From Cranoglanis bouderius (Eukaryota; Chordata; Actinopteri; Siluriformes; Cranoglanididae): 64,000 bases of DNA. Below the pieces are notes generated by a model. It was not told the origin of the DNA. It was given only the letters and a program-made list of their open reading frames with translations, and searched no databases. Each line of letters opens with the position of its first letter. Positions within the stretch are counted from its first letter, which is position 1. The position numbers were made by a program, and so were the translations under genes. The stretch is from assembly GCA_023630585.1 (NCBI GenBank), contig CM042551.1:1583001-1647000 (forward strand), given 5' to 3'. This document shows positions 22,101 to 35,500 of this stretch, piece by piece.

Positions 22101-25100
22101 AGACTGAAGCACAGGTTGTAAATTCAGCATCAAATCAAACCTGTTTTTAGGTCCAACGCTGTAAATGCAGTTTCACTGAACACAAAAAAATACATCAACA
22201 GATTTCACTCATAACATACAGGCTTTTCATGCTTTGATAACAAGGTGAACAGAAACGACAGACTGAACGCAGAAACACACACAACTTTAAATGATGGTGG
22301 GAACCAGAGCAGGATAAAAATGCAAAACCTAAAACACTGATAGTTTCACTCAAAACAGTTAAACAGATGTTATAATAGTGCATATACAAAGCATAGACAC
22401 CTTTCATAAAAGCTGTTATTGAGAATAATAAATACAATTTAAAAATAGATTTCAAACTAGTGTACAAATCACCTTATACTTGAAATAGCCTCACTTTACG
22501 AGTAACATATTAGTTATGCACCCAACAGTATCACTGCAGTCTTTATGGGGAGAATGGTGTTGTTTTTATAGTTATTGCTCTCATATTATTCATGAGTAAG
22601 ATGTTGTATTTCATAGTGATTTAGGACTGCAGTGACTGTTTGATGAAAAAGTTCCTGATGAACTGATCTGTGTGTCCTGAACTGAGGGAGTGAAGAGTAT
22701 GTCATTGTCTCTCTGCAGTTTGCGTGATTGTGATGTCTCAGATGAAGGCTGTGCTGCTCTGACTTCAGCTCTGAGATCAAACCCCTCACACCTGAGAGAA
22801 CTGGATCTGTCTGGGAATAAACTCAGAGACTCAGGAGTGAAGCGTCTCTCTGCTGTACTGGAGAATCCTCACTGTAAACTGGAGACACTGAGGTAAGGTC
22901 ATCTCTTAAGGCACATTCTCTAATAGTTTGAAATGTAGAGTTTCTAAATGTCAATATTTAAAAATAAAAAAAACCTGCCACTTTCACACGCCCAAACACA
23001 AGCTCACACACAAATGCTACCAAATCAGGTGGCTCCACTCTGTACCACCAACTCTTTCTGCTCTGCAAAAAGTCTCCTCTACTGCAAAAGTTAAACAGTA
23101 TAACAAGAACATAAAAAAGCCAATAATAAATGTAAACAAAGAGGGATAAAAATTTAAAAGAAAGGGGGAAATTCATATGTGTATATAAAACATGGAAACA
23201 ATGACATAAAAAATTATCAAAATAAACAATAAAAGGCACAATAACTTTCAGTGCAAGAGTCACTGGGTGTGAGCAAATGCAAGGCAGAAAAAATTAGTTT
23301 CCTGTGGTGTGGAGGCAAGAGAATGGTACAGCAAGCAGATGAGGGTCAGCAGATCTAAGCGTGCATGTATAGGTTTGTATCTGAGAAGGAGGCTAGATAA
23401 GTATTCAGGGCCAAGACCATGCACAGACCTAAAGACCAGAAGAATTATCTTGTATTGTACATGAAAGGAACAGGGAGGTGTAATTTTTGAAGTATGAGTG
23501 TGATGTGTTCATATGGTCTTGTGTAGGTGATAACCCTAGCAACTGAGTTTTGCACATACTGTAGTTTGTTAAGACCCTGCACTGGGAGTCTGTAAAGGTC
23601 AGCATTGCAGTAGTCAAGCCTAGAGATGATAAAAGCGTGGATGAATGTCTCTGCTGAAGAGAGGGTAAGGGAGGGTGGAAGCCTGGCAATGTTCCTAAAG
23701 TGAAAGAAAGCTGTAGTAATGTCATATCTTACTCTATGTGGGATTGTTATGAGAGTGTGGAGTACTATGCAACACCAAGGATTCGAAAATGATCTGAGGT
23801 GGATGTGATAAAACCTGGGATAGATAATGAGTAATGCTTCATTTTCTTTAATGTGGTTGGGGATGCAATTAGTATGACTTCAGATTTATTACTGTTAGCC
23901 TCAGAAAATTAGAATTCAAGTCTTTAAGTCTGTCAGACGATCCACTAGTGCTAGAGGAAGCAGTGGTGTGTGGGGTTGGTATGTATGTAAATCTGAGTCT
24001 CATCAGCATATCAGTGTAACTGCTGGGCATTTTACCTAATGATATTGCCAAGGGGAGCATATATATGGTGAATAACAGCAGGAAAAGAACTGATACTTGA
24101 GGTACATCATGGGAGAGGCGAGACAAGTGAGACGTCAATTAAAACATATTGTTATCTGTCAGAGAAATTATTTAAACCAGGTGAGCTTCAAATCTTTGCA
24201 GAAGCATGTTATGACACACTGTATCAAAAGCAATCCCCATACTGATGCAACCAGCAGCTCATTTGTGACCTTGATGAGGGCAGTTTCAGTACTGTCGTTT
24301 GGGCTAAACCCAGACAGTAATACCTCTGTATCAACGTGAATATTAGAATCTACTGAAAGTGCAGGATACAGTGCAGGATACATCGAATTAAGCGAGGTAA
24401 GGAGCTCAGATAGGTCATTAATAAAATCAGGTGATCTTTTTGGTGGGTGGTAAACTAAAACAACCAACAAGGGTTTAGGCCCAGTGACATTCAAAGCAAG
24501 ATACTCAAAAGATGTTACATGGATAATCTGACCTTAATAATAGTAATTTGTTACATTTTATATAGCACTTTTCTAGACACTCAAAGCGCTTTACATAGTA
24601 TGGGGGGGAAATCTCCTCAAACACCACCAGTGTGTAGCATCCACCTGGATGATGCGACGGTAGCCATAGTGCACCAGAACACCCACCAACTATTGGTGGA
24701 GAGGAGAGTGATATAGCCAATTCAGGGATGGAGATTATTAGAAGGCCAATGGGGGAATTTCACAAGGACACTGGGTTTATACCACACTCTTTATGAGAAG
24801 TGCCCTGGGATTTTTAATGACCACATAGAGTCAGGACCTTGGTTTAATGTCTCATCTGAAAGATGGTGCTCTTTTTACAGTAGTGTCCCCATTATTATAC
24901 TGGGGCATAAGGACCCGCACAGACTACAGGGAGAGCACCACCTACTGGCCTCCCTAATATCACTACCAGCAGCAACCTTAGTTTCCCCAGGAGGTCACCC
25001 ATCCAGATACTGACCAGGCTCCACTCTGCTTAGCTTCAGTGGGAACCCAGGTGAGAACTGCAGGGTTATATGGCTCCAGCTTTAATGATAGTAACCATGA

Positions 25101-28100
25101 AACAGAACAACAAATATCAAAACATCAAACCCACCACCATGACCAATACAGTGTGGTTTATATGGATACCAATATTGTGGGGGGTGTGGCTTAGGTTTAT
25201 GGAATAAAGGCATTGGGCTTTTGACAAGTTTCAGTCAGACATATAAAATCAGTATTGTGGTCCAAGATTACATCAGAGATAAACAACTGTAAATTTCACT
25301 TCTCATAAAATCAGTAAATTTCCAGCTTATTTCCAGCAAGATACAAATGGTAAGAGCCAGATATACTGAATACCCTGATATGCTGATATACAAACTTAGC
25401 CAGATGAATACCCCTTTAGCCAACTACCTTGAAGACACCATGAGCAGTGTTTAACACAGGATAGAGGTTGAACCCACTTACCTAAGACAGAACAATGCCA
25501 CAGTAACACAATAAGGAAGTGGAAACTTACTTGAATGTAGCCAGGCCAACACAGGGTGGAACAAGTCAGCATAGGCTCAGGGTTGACTATTAAGTAGTAA
25601 GCAAAGCATATATGGTGAAAACTCATTGATGTGGACCAGTTACTAAGCTCTGAAAACCCTTGTAAAATCCTTGAGAGTAAAATCCTTATGTGATGCCATG
25701 GTTCAGGGCTGGAGGGTCTGGGTGAACTCCAAAATCAAAGTGTAATCCAAGTTTGAAGAATGAAAGAAGCATTCACATAGATGATCAGAATAAGATCCGA
25801 ACTGCTTAATGGCAGTGTGGCAGTTAAAAAAGAAATGCTAAGACAAATACTAACAATAATAAAATAATGATACAACCAACTAGATAACTAAATAACCAAA
25901 AAAAGATGAACAGCAGCTGAAGACACCAGCGTTTGCTGAACTGGAGTAACAAGCAAGCATGCCAAGATAAATTTGCTCATTCCCCCATACTCACACTGCA
26001 GACGACCACTAAACCATGCCCACACCTGCCACATTACCCTGACTGCTGACTCCCTAACAGGAGAGAAAGTCAGCCACTATCATCTGTACCATTTTCCTGT
26101 GGACCACAGTGAACTTGAATGGCTATATTGGCAGATACCAAGAATTGATCCATGTGTTGGCATCCTTCATGTGGTGGAGTGTGTGGTCCAAACAGAGGAT
26201 GAATGGGCACACCGAAAAGTATTATTATGGAGTCAGGACCACCCTCTATCTCCACAGTGCTTTGCATGGACTGAGAGCACTGAGAGCATTCATTTGATCT
26301 ACAGCACTTGTTAATCCTCTGCCTCCACCACCTAGGACAGAACAGCCCCTACCCCTCTGTCCAATGCATCAGTCTGCAACCCAAAAGAAAGAGAAATTTT
26401 AGGTTAGTGAAGCAGATGGCCCCAACAAAGAGCTGATTTTACACTCACAATGCCATGACCACTGGACCAGATCTAGTGCCCCTTTTAAGTGAGATCAGTC
26501 AGTGGGCTGGTGAGGTCCGAATAGTTAGGTACAAACCTGCAATAATATCCCTCCAGCCCCAGGAACTGTCTTACCTCCTTTTTGGTCTTGGGTCTCGGGA
26601 TAGCAACAATTGCAGCAGCATTATTAATTTGAGGACACACCTATTCATGGTCAAAATGGAAGCCCACCTTACCTCCATCAATCCAATCACACACTTCCCT
26701 GGGTTCTCTGAGAGGCTGGCCTGTCTCAAAGACTTTAGGTTCAACCTCACATGCTGCATATGCAACTGAAATTCATTACTGTAGATTATTATACCATCCA
26801 AATATACAGTGGCATAAACACTGTGAGGCTGTAACACCTAAGCTGTCAATCTTTAAACGTGGCCAGTACACTGAGAAGCTTGAATGGAAGAGTGACAAAT
26901 TGGTGTAAACTGGATGGGTTGGAGAAATCTGTTTTACTTTAGTGACAAGGGAATCTGCTTATACCCCTTGTTCAGATCCAGGGTTGAATAAAGACGAGCC
27001 ATTCCTAGCTGATCCAGGAGTTCATCAATACAAAGCATTGGGTAGGCAGCAAATTTTGAAACTGTTTTCACCTTGCAGAAGTCCATACAAAATGGACAAT
27101 TTGGATCTCCTGTAATTCTCCCACCTCCAGCATTTTGCCTAATTTTTTCAGGACTACTTTTTTGTGTTTGGGTTAACGATATGCTTGGCTATGTACAACC
27201 AGGTTGGCAGGAGGTGTTGTATGAGGTTTTTGCATCAAGGGGGTAAACACATCCAAAAATTTTAATTGCAAATTGCCAACCGCTGCCCTCTGGGATGGAG
27301 ATGGCCTCCAACTACAATTAAAGTGGAATGAGCTATTTTTGGACAATCCGGTCTCAACTCATCTGGACATGGATGGACATAGATATTTACATTCCTGTAA
27401 ATACACCGTACCTTTACCTGCCAACACCTTTCCAAGCCTCATTTTGATTCAGCCTTTGCTGGATCAAGGGCTGCAGGCTGCTTGAATTCAGCAAAGTCTG
27501 ACGTACTGTGTAACACCTTGAGTTCTCGCTGGCACTTGGTATGTTGGCTCTGGATTGGGGGAGAGCTTGGAAGTGTCCTGGTTCTCTGCAGCCCCAATAG
27601 ACCTGCTCGTACCTTGTTTCAGCTCTCTGGGACTCCCTGGGAAGAAAGGGATAGAGAAAATTTAGATGCATTTTTCCTCTGTGTTGTTCTTATTGAGCTG
27701 AGCCTGTGTGCATGAATATCACAGCCTGAACTGAAAACACATAGTCAGAGCTGCTAAAATGTAGCCAAGTTTAATTTTCCCCTGTTTTATGTTTTCACTT
27801 TTAATAATGTGCTATGACCTAAAATAAAAGTCAAGTCAAGTCAAGTGGGTTTTTATTGTCATTTCTCTATATAGCTTGTATACATTGGAGCAAAATGTCA
27901 TTTCTTCAGGACCACGGTGCAACACAGAACAATATGCAGGACTACGTAAAGTGCAGCACACTTCTGCTGCTTCACACAGTATTTCCAGCACCCTCTCTCC
28001 CACCAGCGGCATCAGTCAATACTGGTTTGTGTAAAGCAGTGTATAGGTCACTATGGGTCACCTATGCCCAGGAACTGATTGATACAAAAGCATGTGCATT

Positions 28101-31100
28101 TGGAGAAGGTCATCGAGAATGTGGCATTGGAACAGTTCATCTCCCAACTGCTAGTGGTAACGTCAAAGTGGTCTAATGCCATTAACTAGACTCAGAGTAT
28201 CACATGTTAATACACGTGGACTCAGGTACATGCCAGGCCCTCCTGCCTATGTACAAAACACTCTTCCTAATAATATTTATAAAAGGGTGTGCACACTATG
28301 CAACCAGGTTATTGTATGTTTTTTTTTGTTTGTTTTTTTCCTAAAGTGTTTCTAGTTCTTAATTTTTTATTTGAATTTTGTTGGTTGCTATAGCACATTT
28401 ATCTTGGGTTTTGTTTTAACATAACAAAAAACTACAAGTTTAACAGGGGTGTGTGGGTTTTCTTTTGTTTTGGGTTTTTTTTTCATTAAAAAGAAAAAAG
28501 GATTGAATGAATTTTTTAGTTATTGCTCTAATATACTGTAATTATTAAGTAAGATGCTGTATTTTATAGTGATTAAAGACTGCAGTGACTGTTTGATGTA
28601 AAAGTTCCTGTTGAACTGAGCTGTGTGTCCTGAACTGAGAGATTGAAGAGTCTGTCATTGTCTCTCTGCAGGTTGTGTGATTGGGATTTCTCAGATGAAG
28701 GCTGTGCTGCTCTGACTTCAGCTCTGAGATCAAACCCCTCACATCTGAGAGAACTGGATCTGGCTGGGAATAAACTTAGAGACTCAGGGGTGAAGTGTCT
28801 CTCTGCTGTACTGGAGAATCCTCACTGTAAACTGGAGACACTGGGGTAAGATCATCTCTCTGAGAGTCACATGACCTGCTCCTCAGTAAGACACATTCTC
28901 TAATAGTGAGACTGAAGCAGAGGTTTTAGGTTCATCATCAAATCAAATCTGTTTTTAGGTCCAACGCTGTAAATGCAGTTTCACTGAACAAACACAGACA
29001 AAGAAAACAGATACTGATATTGTAGATTTTGCCATACATTAGCTGTTCCCCGTTGACCAGCTACAGTGCCCTCCACTAATATTGGCACCCTTGGTAAATA
29101 TAAGCAAAGAAGGCTGTGAAAATTTTCTTTATTGTTTAATCTTTTTATCTTTTGTTTAAAAAAATTCACAAAAATACACTGCTCATGGATTTCAAACAAT
29201 TGCAAACACAACACAAAAAATATATTTGTTAAATATAGGTGTGCAACAATTATTGGCAATTATTGGAATATGAATTCATATGAGATAAATAAATTTCAAC
29301 CCCATTTCCATAAAAGTTGGGATTTTTTCTAAAATGCAATAAAAAAAAATCTGTGATTTGTAAAGTCTCTTGAAACTTTAATTAACTGGCAAAAGTACAA
29401 AGAAAAGATATTCTGTTATGTAAACTGAAGGAGAGTCAGGATACATTCGCAGGGGAACCTTCAGTTTATTAGGAACATGTCATTCAAAATTAAAGGAACA
29501 GAAAAAAAACAACAAACCATAATCCACTGAATGAAAAGCAGTAATCCAAAGTGTGATAATCCTTCAAACAAACCACCAGTAGTAATCCATAGAAACGTAA
29601 TCCAAATGACGAAATCAAAACAAAGGGAACAAACACACGACGCAAGGAGGTGGTATGGGAACCATGAACAACGAGCTATGGATAACGAACTACGAACAAA
29701 GATAGTTGGTCTGGGAACCATGAACTAGGGGCGAGAGAACACAGGAAAGAAATCGGCTTAGCGCACATACTCATTCTTAATCTAAACTAATACTCCGCAA
29801 CGAAGCGGAAACAAAAGGGGGTATTTATCTACACACACAAATTAGAGACACCTGAAACGAATCATCAATCAATAAACAGAAACCCAATAAGCGAATGGGG
29901 ACAGAGACATGACACAAACCAAAGAACCAATAAACATACGGAGGCGGAGACATGACACAAACCAAAACACAAGCACATGGTAATACACAGGAGGCGGAGA
30001 CATGACATGAACGAAAACACACGCACATGGCAAAGAAAACAAACGTGAGTTCATGAATGAAACAGTCCGGAGAGTTTTCATGAATAGTGCTGCAGTGCGC
30101 TTAGTGGAATGCGGAAGTACGCTATTCTGCTAGCCTCTGCTAGCTGTGTAGAGAGAGAGAGAGACTCTAACAGAGCCCCCCCCTAAGGCACGGCTCCCGA
30201 AGCGCCGCAAGTTCTAGCCGCTTTGGCAGACCTGGGCCCCTGGGCAGGATCCTAACCTCTGCGCCCCAGGACCTGAGGCTGGCGATGTCCAGTGTCCCGA
30301 GACCAGAGCAGAGCGTGTCGGGTCGTCCCTTTGGCCCTGGTCGAGAACTTGGTCGAGAACTTGGTCGAGAACTTGGTCGAGAACCTGGTCAAGAACTTGG
30401 TGTGATGCTTGACATGGTGCGTGACTTGGAGCTTGTAGCTGTGCTCGATCTGGTGCATGACTTGGAGCTTGTAGCTATGCTCGATCTGGTGCGTGACTTG
30501 GAGCTTGTAGCTGTGCTCGATCTGGTGCGTGACTTGGAGCTTGTAGCTGTGCTCGATCTGGTGCGTGACTTGGAGCTTGTAGCTGTGCTCGATCTGGTGC
30601 GTGACTTGGAGCTAGGCCGGGAACCAGGACTGGAGTCAGATTTGGCACCTGGATTGGAGACAGGCTTGGAAACAGATCGGGAGACAGGCATGGAAACAGA
30701 TCGCGCGACAGGCTTGGAAACAGATCGCGAGACAGACTTCGAGACAGGACAGAGAACTGGACAGAGAACTGGACAGAGAACTAGGCTAGACCCAGAACCA
30801 TAAACAAAATCAAAAACCTGACTGGAAACAGAGCTGGAAATTAAATTGGAGACAAGGTTGGAAACAAGGCTGGAGACAGGGTTGGAGACAAAATCTGAAA
30901 CTGGACTGGAAGCTGAGCTAGGAAGGTAACTAGAGACAGAGGAGGAGACAGAGGAAGAGACAGAGGAGGAGACAGAATCGTGTGCTGAACTGGAAACTAG
31001 GCTAGAGACAGCACCGTCAACAAAATCTAAAACCTGACTGGGAACGGAGCTGGAAATGGAGCTGGCAATTAAATCAGCAACTGAACTGAGAATTAAAGCA

Positions 31101-32494
31101 AAAACAGAACTAGAAATTAAATCAAAAACAGAACTAGAAATTAAATCAAAAACAAGAGGTCACGTGAACGAAAACAAACGCACATGGCAAAGAAAACAAA
31201 TGTAAGTTCATGAATGAAACAGTCCGGAGGGTTTTCATGAATAGCGCTGGAGTGCGCTTAGTGTAATGCGGAAGTATGCTACTCTGCTAGCCTCCGCTAG
31301 TTGCGTAGCGAGAGAGAGAGACTCTAACATATTCAATGTTTTCACTGACCAGCATAATTGTATTTTGTAAATATAAACAAATTTAAAATTTGATGCTTTC
31401 AATACACTCAAAAAAAATTGTGACAGCGGCAAATCAGACTGAAAAATTTATAGAATATTCAAGTAACACCATTTTGGAGGATCAGGTTAATTGGTAACAG
31501 GGGAGGGGATCAGGATTGGGAATAAAAGGAGCATCCACCAAAAACTCAGCCTTTGCAAGCAAGGATGGGTCGTGGCTCACCAATTTGTGCCAAACCTCGG
31601 GAGAGAATTGTCAGTCAGTTCAAAAAGAACATTGCTCAACACAAGATTGCAAAGAATTTAGGTCTTTTACCATCTACAGTGCATAATATTGTGAAAAGAT
31701 TCAGGGATTCAGGGCAAGGCCGGAAACCACTGTTGAATGTGCATGATCTTCGAGCCCTCAGGCGGCATTGCCTGAGAAATCATCACGCTACTGTGATAAA
31801 TATAAACACTTGGGCTCGTGAGTACTTCGTAAAACCGTTGTCACTTAACACAGTCTGCCGCTGCATCCAGAAATGCAACCTGAAAATCTATTATGCAAGG
31901 AGGAAGCCACACATCAACTCTATGCAGAAATGCTGGCGAGTTCTCTGGGCCCAAGCTCATCTCAGATGGACTGAAAGGCAGTGGAAATGTGTGCTGTGGT
32001 CAGATGAGTCCATGCTTCAGCTTGTTTTTGGGAAAAACAGACGTTGAGTTCTCCGTGCCAAAGATTAAAAAGAACAACCAGACTGTTATAAGCGAAAGGT
32101 GCAAAAGCCAGCATCTGTGATGGTATGGGAGTTCAAGTTCAAGTTCAAGTGGTTTTATTGTGATTTCAACCATATACAGCTGGTACAGTACACAGTGAAA
32201 CGAAACAACGTTCCTCCAGTAACACCTAAACAGGACAATGGACACAGTAAGTAGCAGTGTTGCGCCAACCAGTACACATTTCTAATGTGAAAGTGTCAGG
32301 TAGTAACAGGTAGTGCAAAAAGATACAATATAATTAAAAAACAATATAATTAAAAGATGCTATGAATCTAAACATAGCATACTATGGCAGTTATTGCGGT
32401 AGCAGCCAAGTAATAGTGTATGATAGTAACAAGAACTAAACATACGTTACGAAATGTGCAAAATTGCAAGGGGAGTGGGACGGTGTTCAATTCA

Positions 32495-32545
<51 letters not shown>

Positions 32546-35500
32546 AGTCCAGTCTCTGAGTATTGAGGAGTCTGATGGCTTGCGGGAAGAATCTACACAG
32601 TTACCCAGTCTGGTCGTGAGGGTCCGAATGCTTCGGTACCTTTTTCCAGACGGCAAGAGGGTGAAGAGTGTGTGTGAGGGGTGTGTGTGAGGGGTGTGTG
32701 TGAGGGGTGTGTGGGATCATCCACAATGCTGGTGGCTTTGCGAATGCAGCGTGTAGTGTAAATGTCTGTGATGGTGGGAAGAGAGACCCCGATGATCTTC
32801 TCAGCTGTCCTCACTACCCGCTGCAGGGTCTTGCAATCCGATACGGTGCAATTTCCGAACCAGGCAGTGATGCAGCTGCTCAGGATGCTCTCAATAGTTC
32901 CTTTGTAGAATGTGGTGAGGATGGGGGGAGGGAGATGGGCTTTTTTCAGCCTTCTCAGAAAGTACAGATGCTGCTGGGCTTTCTTAGTGATGGAGCTGGT
33001 GTTGAGGGACCAGGTGAGGTTCTCCGCCAGGTGGACACCGAGGAATTTGGTGCTCTTGACGATCTCCACGGAGGAGCCGTTGATGTTCAGCAGAGAGTGG
33101 TTGCTCTGTGCTCTCCTGAAGTCAATAACCATCTCTTTTGTTTTGGCAACGTTCAGAGACAGGTTGTTGGCTCTGCACCAGTCCGTTAGCCGCTGCACCT
33201 CCTCTCTGTACGCTGACTCGTCGTTCTTGCTGATGAGACCCACCACGGTCGTGTCATCGGTGAACTTGATGATGTGATTCGAGCTGTGTGTTGCTGCACA
33301 GACATGAGTCAGCAGAGTGAACAGCAGTGGCATGAGCACACAGCCCTGGGGAGCACCAGTGCTCAGTGTGGTGGTGCTGGAGATGCTGTTCCTGATCTGG
33401 ACTGACTGAGGTGTCCCAGTCAGGAAATCCAGGATCCAGTTGCAGAGGGAGGTGTTCAAGCCCAGCAGGTTCAGCTTTCTAATCAGGTGCTGAGGAATGA
33501 TTGTGTTGAATGCTGAACTGAATTCTATTAACAGCATTCGAACATAGGTGTCCTTTTTGTCCAGGTGGGTGAGGGCCAGATGTAGGGTGGTGGAGAAGGC
33601 ATCGTCTGTTGAGCGGTTGGGACAATATGTGAATTGCAGGGGATCCAGTGAAGGTGGTAGCAGTCTTGATGTGCCTCAGGACGAGCCTCTCAAAGCACTT
33701 CATGATGACGGGTGTGAGTGCAACAGGACAGTAGTCATTGAGGCAAGACACTGAAGACACTTCGGCACCGGGAAAATGGTGGTGCCCATGAAGCACGTTG
33801 GAACGATGGCGCTGCTCAGGGAGATGTTGAAGATGTCAGTGAGAACATCCGCCAGCTGGTCTGCACATCCTCTGAGCACTCCTTCAGGAATGTTGTCTGG
33901 TCCAGCAGCTTTCCGTGGGTTGACTCTGCATAGAGTTTTCCTCACATCAGCTGTGGTTAGACACAGTGCCTGGTCGTTAGGAGGAGGGATGGTCTTCCTC
34001 GCCGTCACATCATTCAGCGCCTCAAACCGAGCATAGAAGTTGTTCAGCACATCTGGAAGGGAGGCATCACTGTCACAGGCTGGTGATGATGTCCTGTAGT
34101 TGCTGATGGCCTGGATGCCCTGCCACATGCGCTGCGTGTTGCCGCTGTCTTTGAAGTGCCTGTGGTTTTTCTGGGCGTGTGCATGCTTTACCTCTCTGAT
34201 GGCCCCTGGACAGTTTGAAGGCAGATTCTCGGGTCCTCAGCAGTGCACGCAACTCCACAGTCATCCACGGCTTCTGGTTGGAGCGTGTAGTGATGGTCTT
34301 GGAGACAGTGACGTTATCAATGCACTTGCTGATGTAGCTGGTCACTGATGCCGTGTATTCCTCCAAGTTAGTGGAGTCGCTGTCGGTTGCAGCCTCCCTG
34401 AACATGTGCCAGTCAGTGTGCTCAAAACAGTCCTGAAGAGCAGAGATGGCTCTTGCTGGCCAGGTTTTCACCTGCTTCAAAACCGGTTTGGAGCATCTGA
34501 CAAGCGGTCTGTATGCTGGGATTAGCATAACAGAGATGTGGTCTGAGTAGCCGAGGTGGGGAGGGGGGCTCTGCCTGGTATGCGCCGGGGATGTTTGTGT
34601 AAACAAGATCCAGCGTGTTCACCCCTCTCGTTGCAAAGTTCACATGTTGGTGGAATTTAGGGAGCACTGATTTGAGATTCGCATGGTTGAAATCTCTGGC
34701 AATAATAAGCAGTCCATCAGGGTGTGTGTTCTGCAGTTCGCTAATAGCCCCATACAGTTCACAGAGCGCTTCCTTAGCATTAGCGCTAGGGGGAATGTAC
34801 ACTCCGATTATAAGGACAGTGGTGAATTCCCATGGTAAATAAAAAGGTCTGCATCTAACAGTCACAAACTCCAACAGCGATGAGCAGTAACTAGAAACTA
34901 GCACCGAGTTCTTGCACCATTCAGTGTTGATGTAAACACATAAGCAACCACTGTGAGCCTTACCGCACAGAGCTGCATTTCTGTCGGCACGAAATGAGGC
35001 GAGCCCATCTAGCTGAATGGTGGCGTCTGGAACTCCGTTGCTGAGCGTCACTGAGCCACATCTCCGTGAAAACAAAGACTCAGCAGTCTCTAAACTCACG
35101 CCGCGTTGCCTGCTGGAGTCGGATGTAGTTCAATTTATTGTCCAGGGAGCAGACATTGGAGAGCAGGATGGACGGGAGAGCCGGCCGGCTAGGGTTTGTT
35201 TTTAGCCTAGCACGGACCCCCGCCCTTTTGCCCCGTTTCCGCTTCCTCGCACACTGCTTGCGACATCACCCAGATCTGTCCAGATCTGTCTCCTGTGGTG
35301 CATCTCCTCTTCATAAATCAGACAATGGCGACCAAGGACTGTTAAACAGCTGAAGTCTTGTATCAAGCAAGAATGGGCAAAAATTCCACTTGCAAAACTG
35401 CAACAATTAGTATCCTCAGTTCCCAAACCATTAAAAAGTGTAATTAAAAGGAAGGGTGATGTAACACAGCGGTAAACATGCCTCTGTCCCAACTTTTTTT

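Noticed and set aside
24985..25075. Possible 5S rRNA gene, minus strand
   Set aside because: Only the promoter half matches, and it is followed by a SINE body with a 13-bp target duplication.
26571..26837. Functional reverse transcriptase
   Set aside because: The catalytic YLDD is changed to YLDG and the frame is short; a relic.
28643..28849. 68-codon LRR frames with their own ATG (also at 22690, 36796, 41445, 56569, 58777)
   Set aside because: The apparent start lies in the intron before the acceptor; each is a phase-2 LRR exon, not a separate gene.
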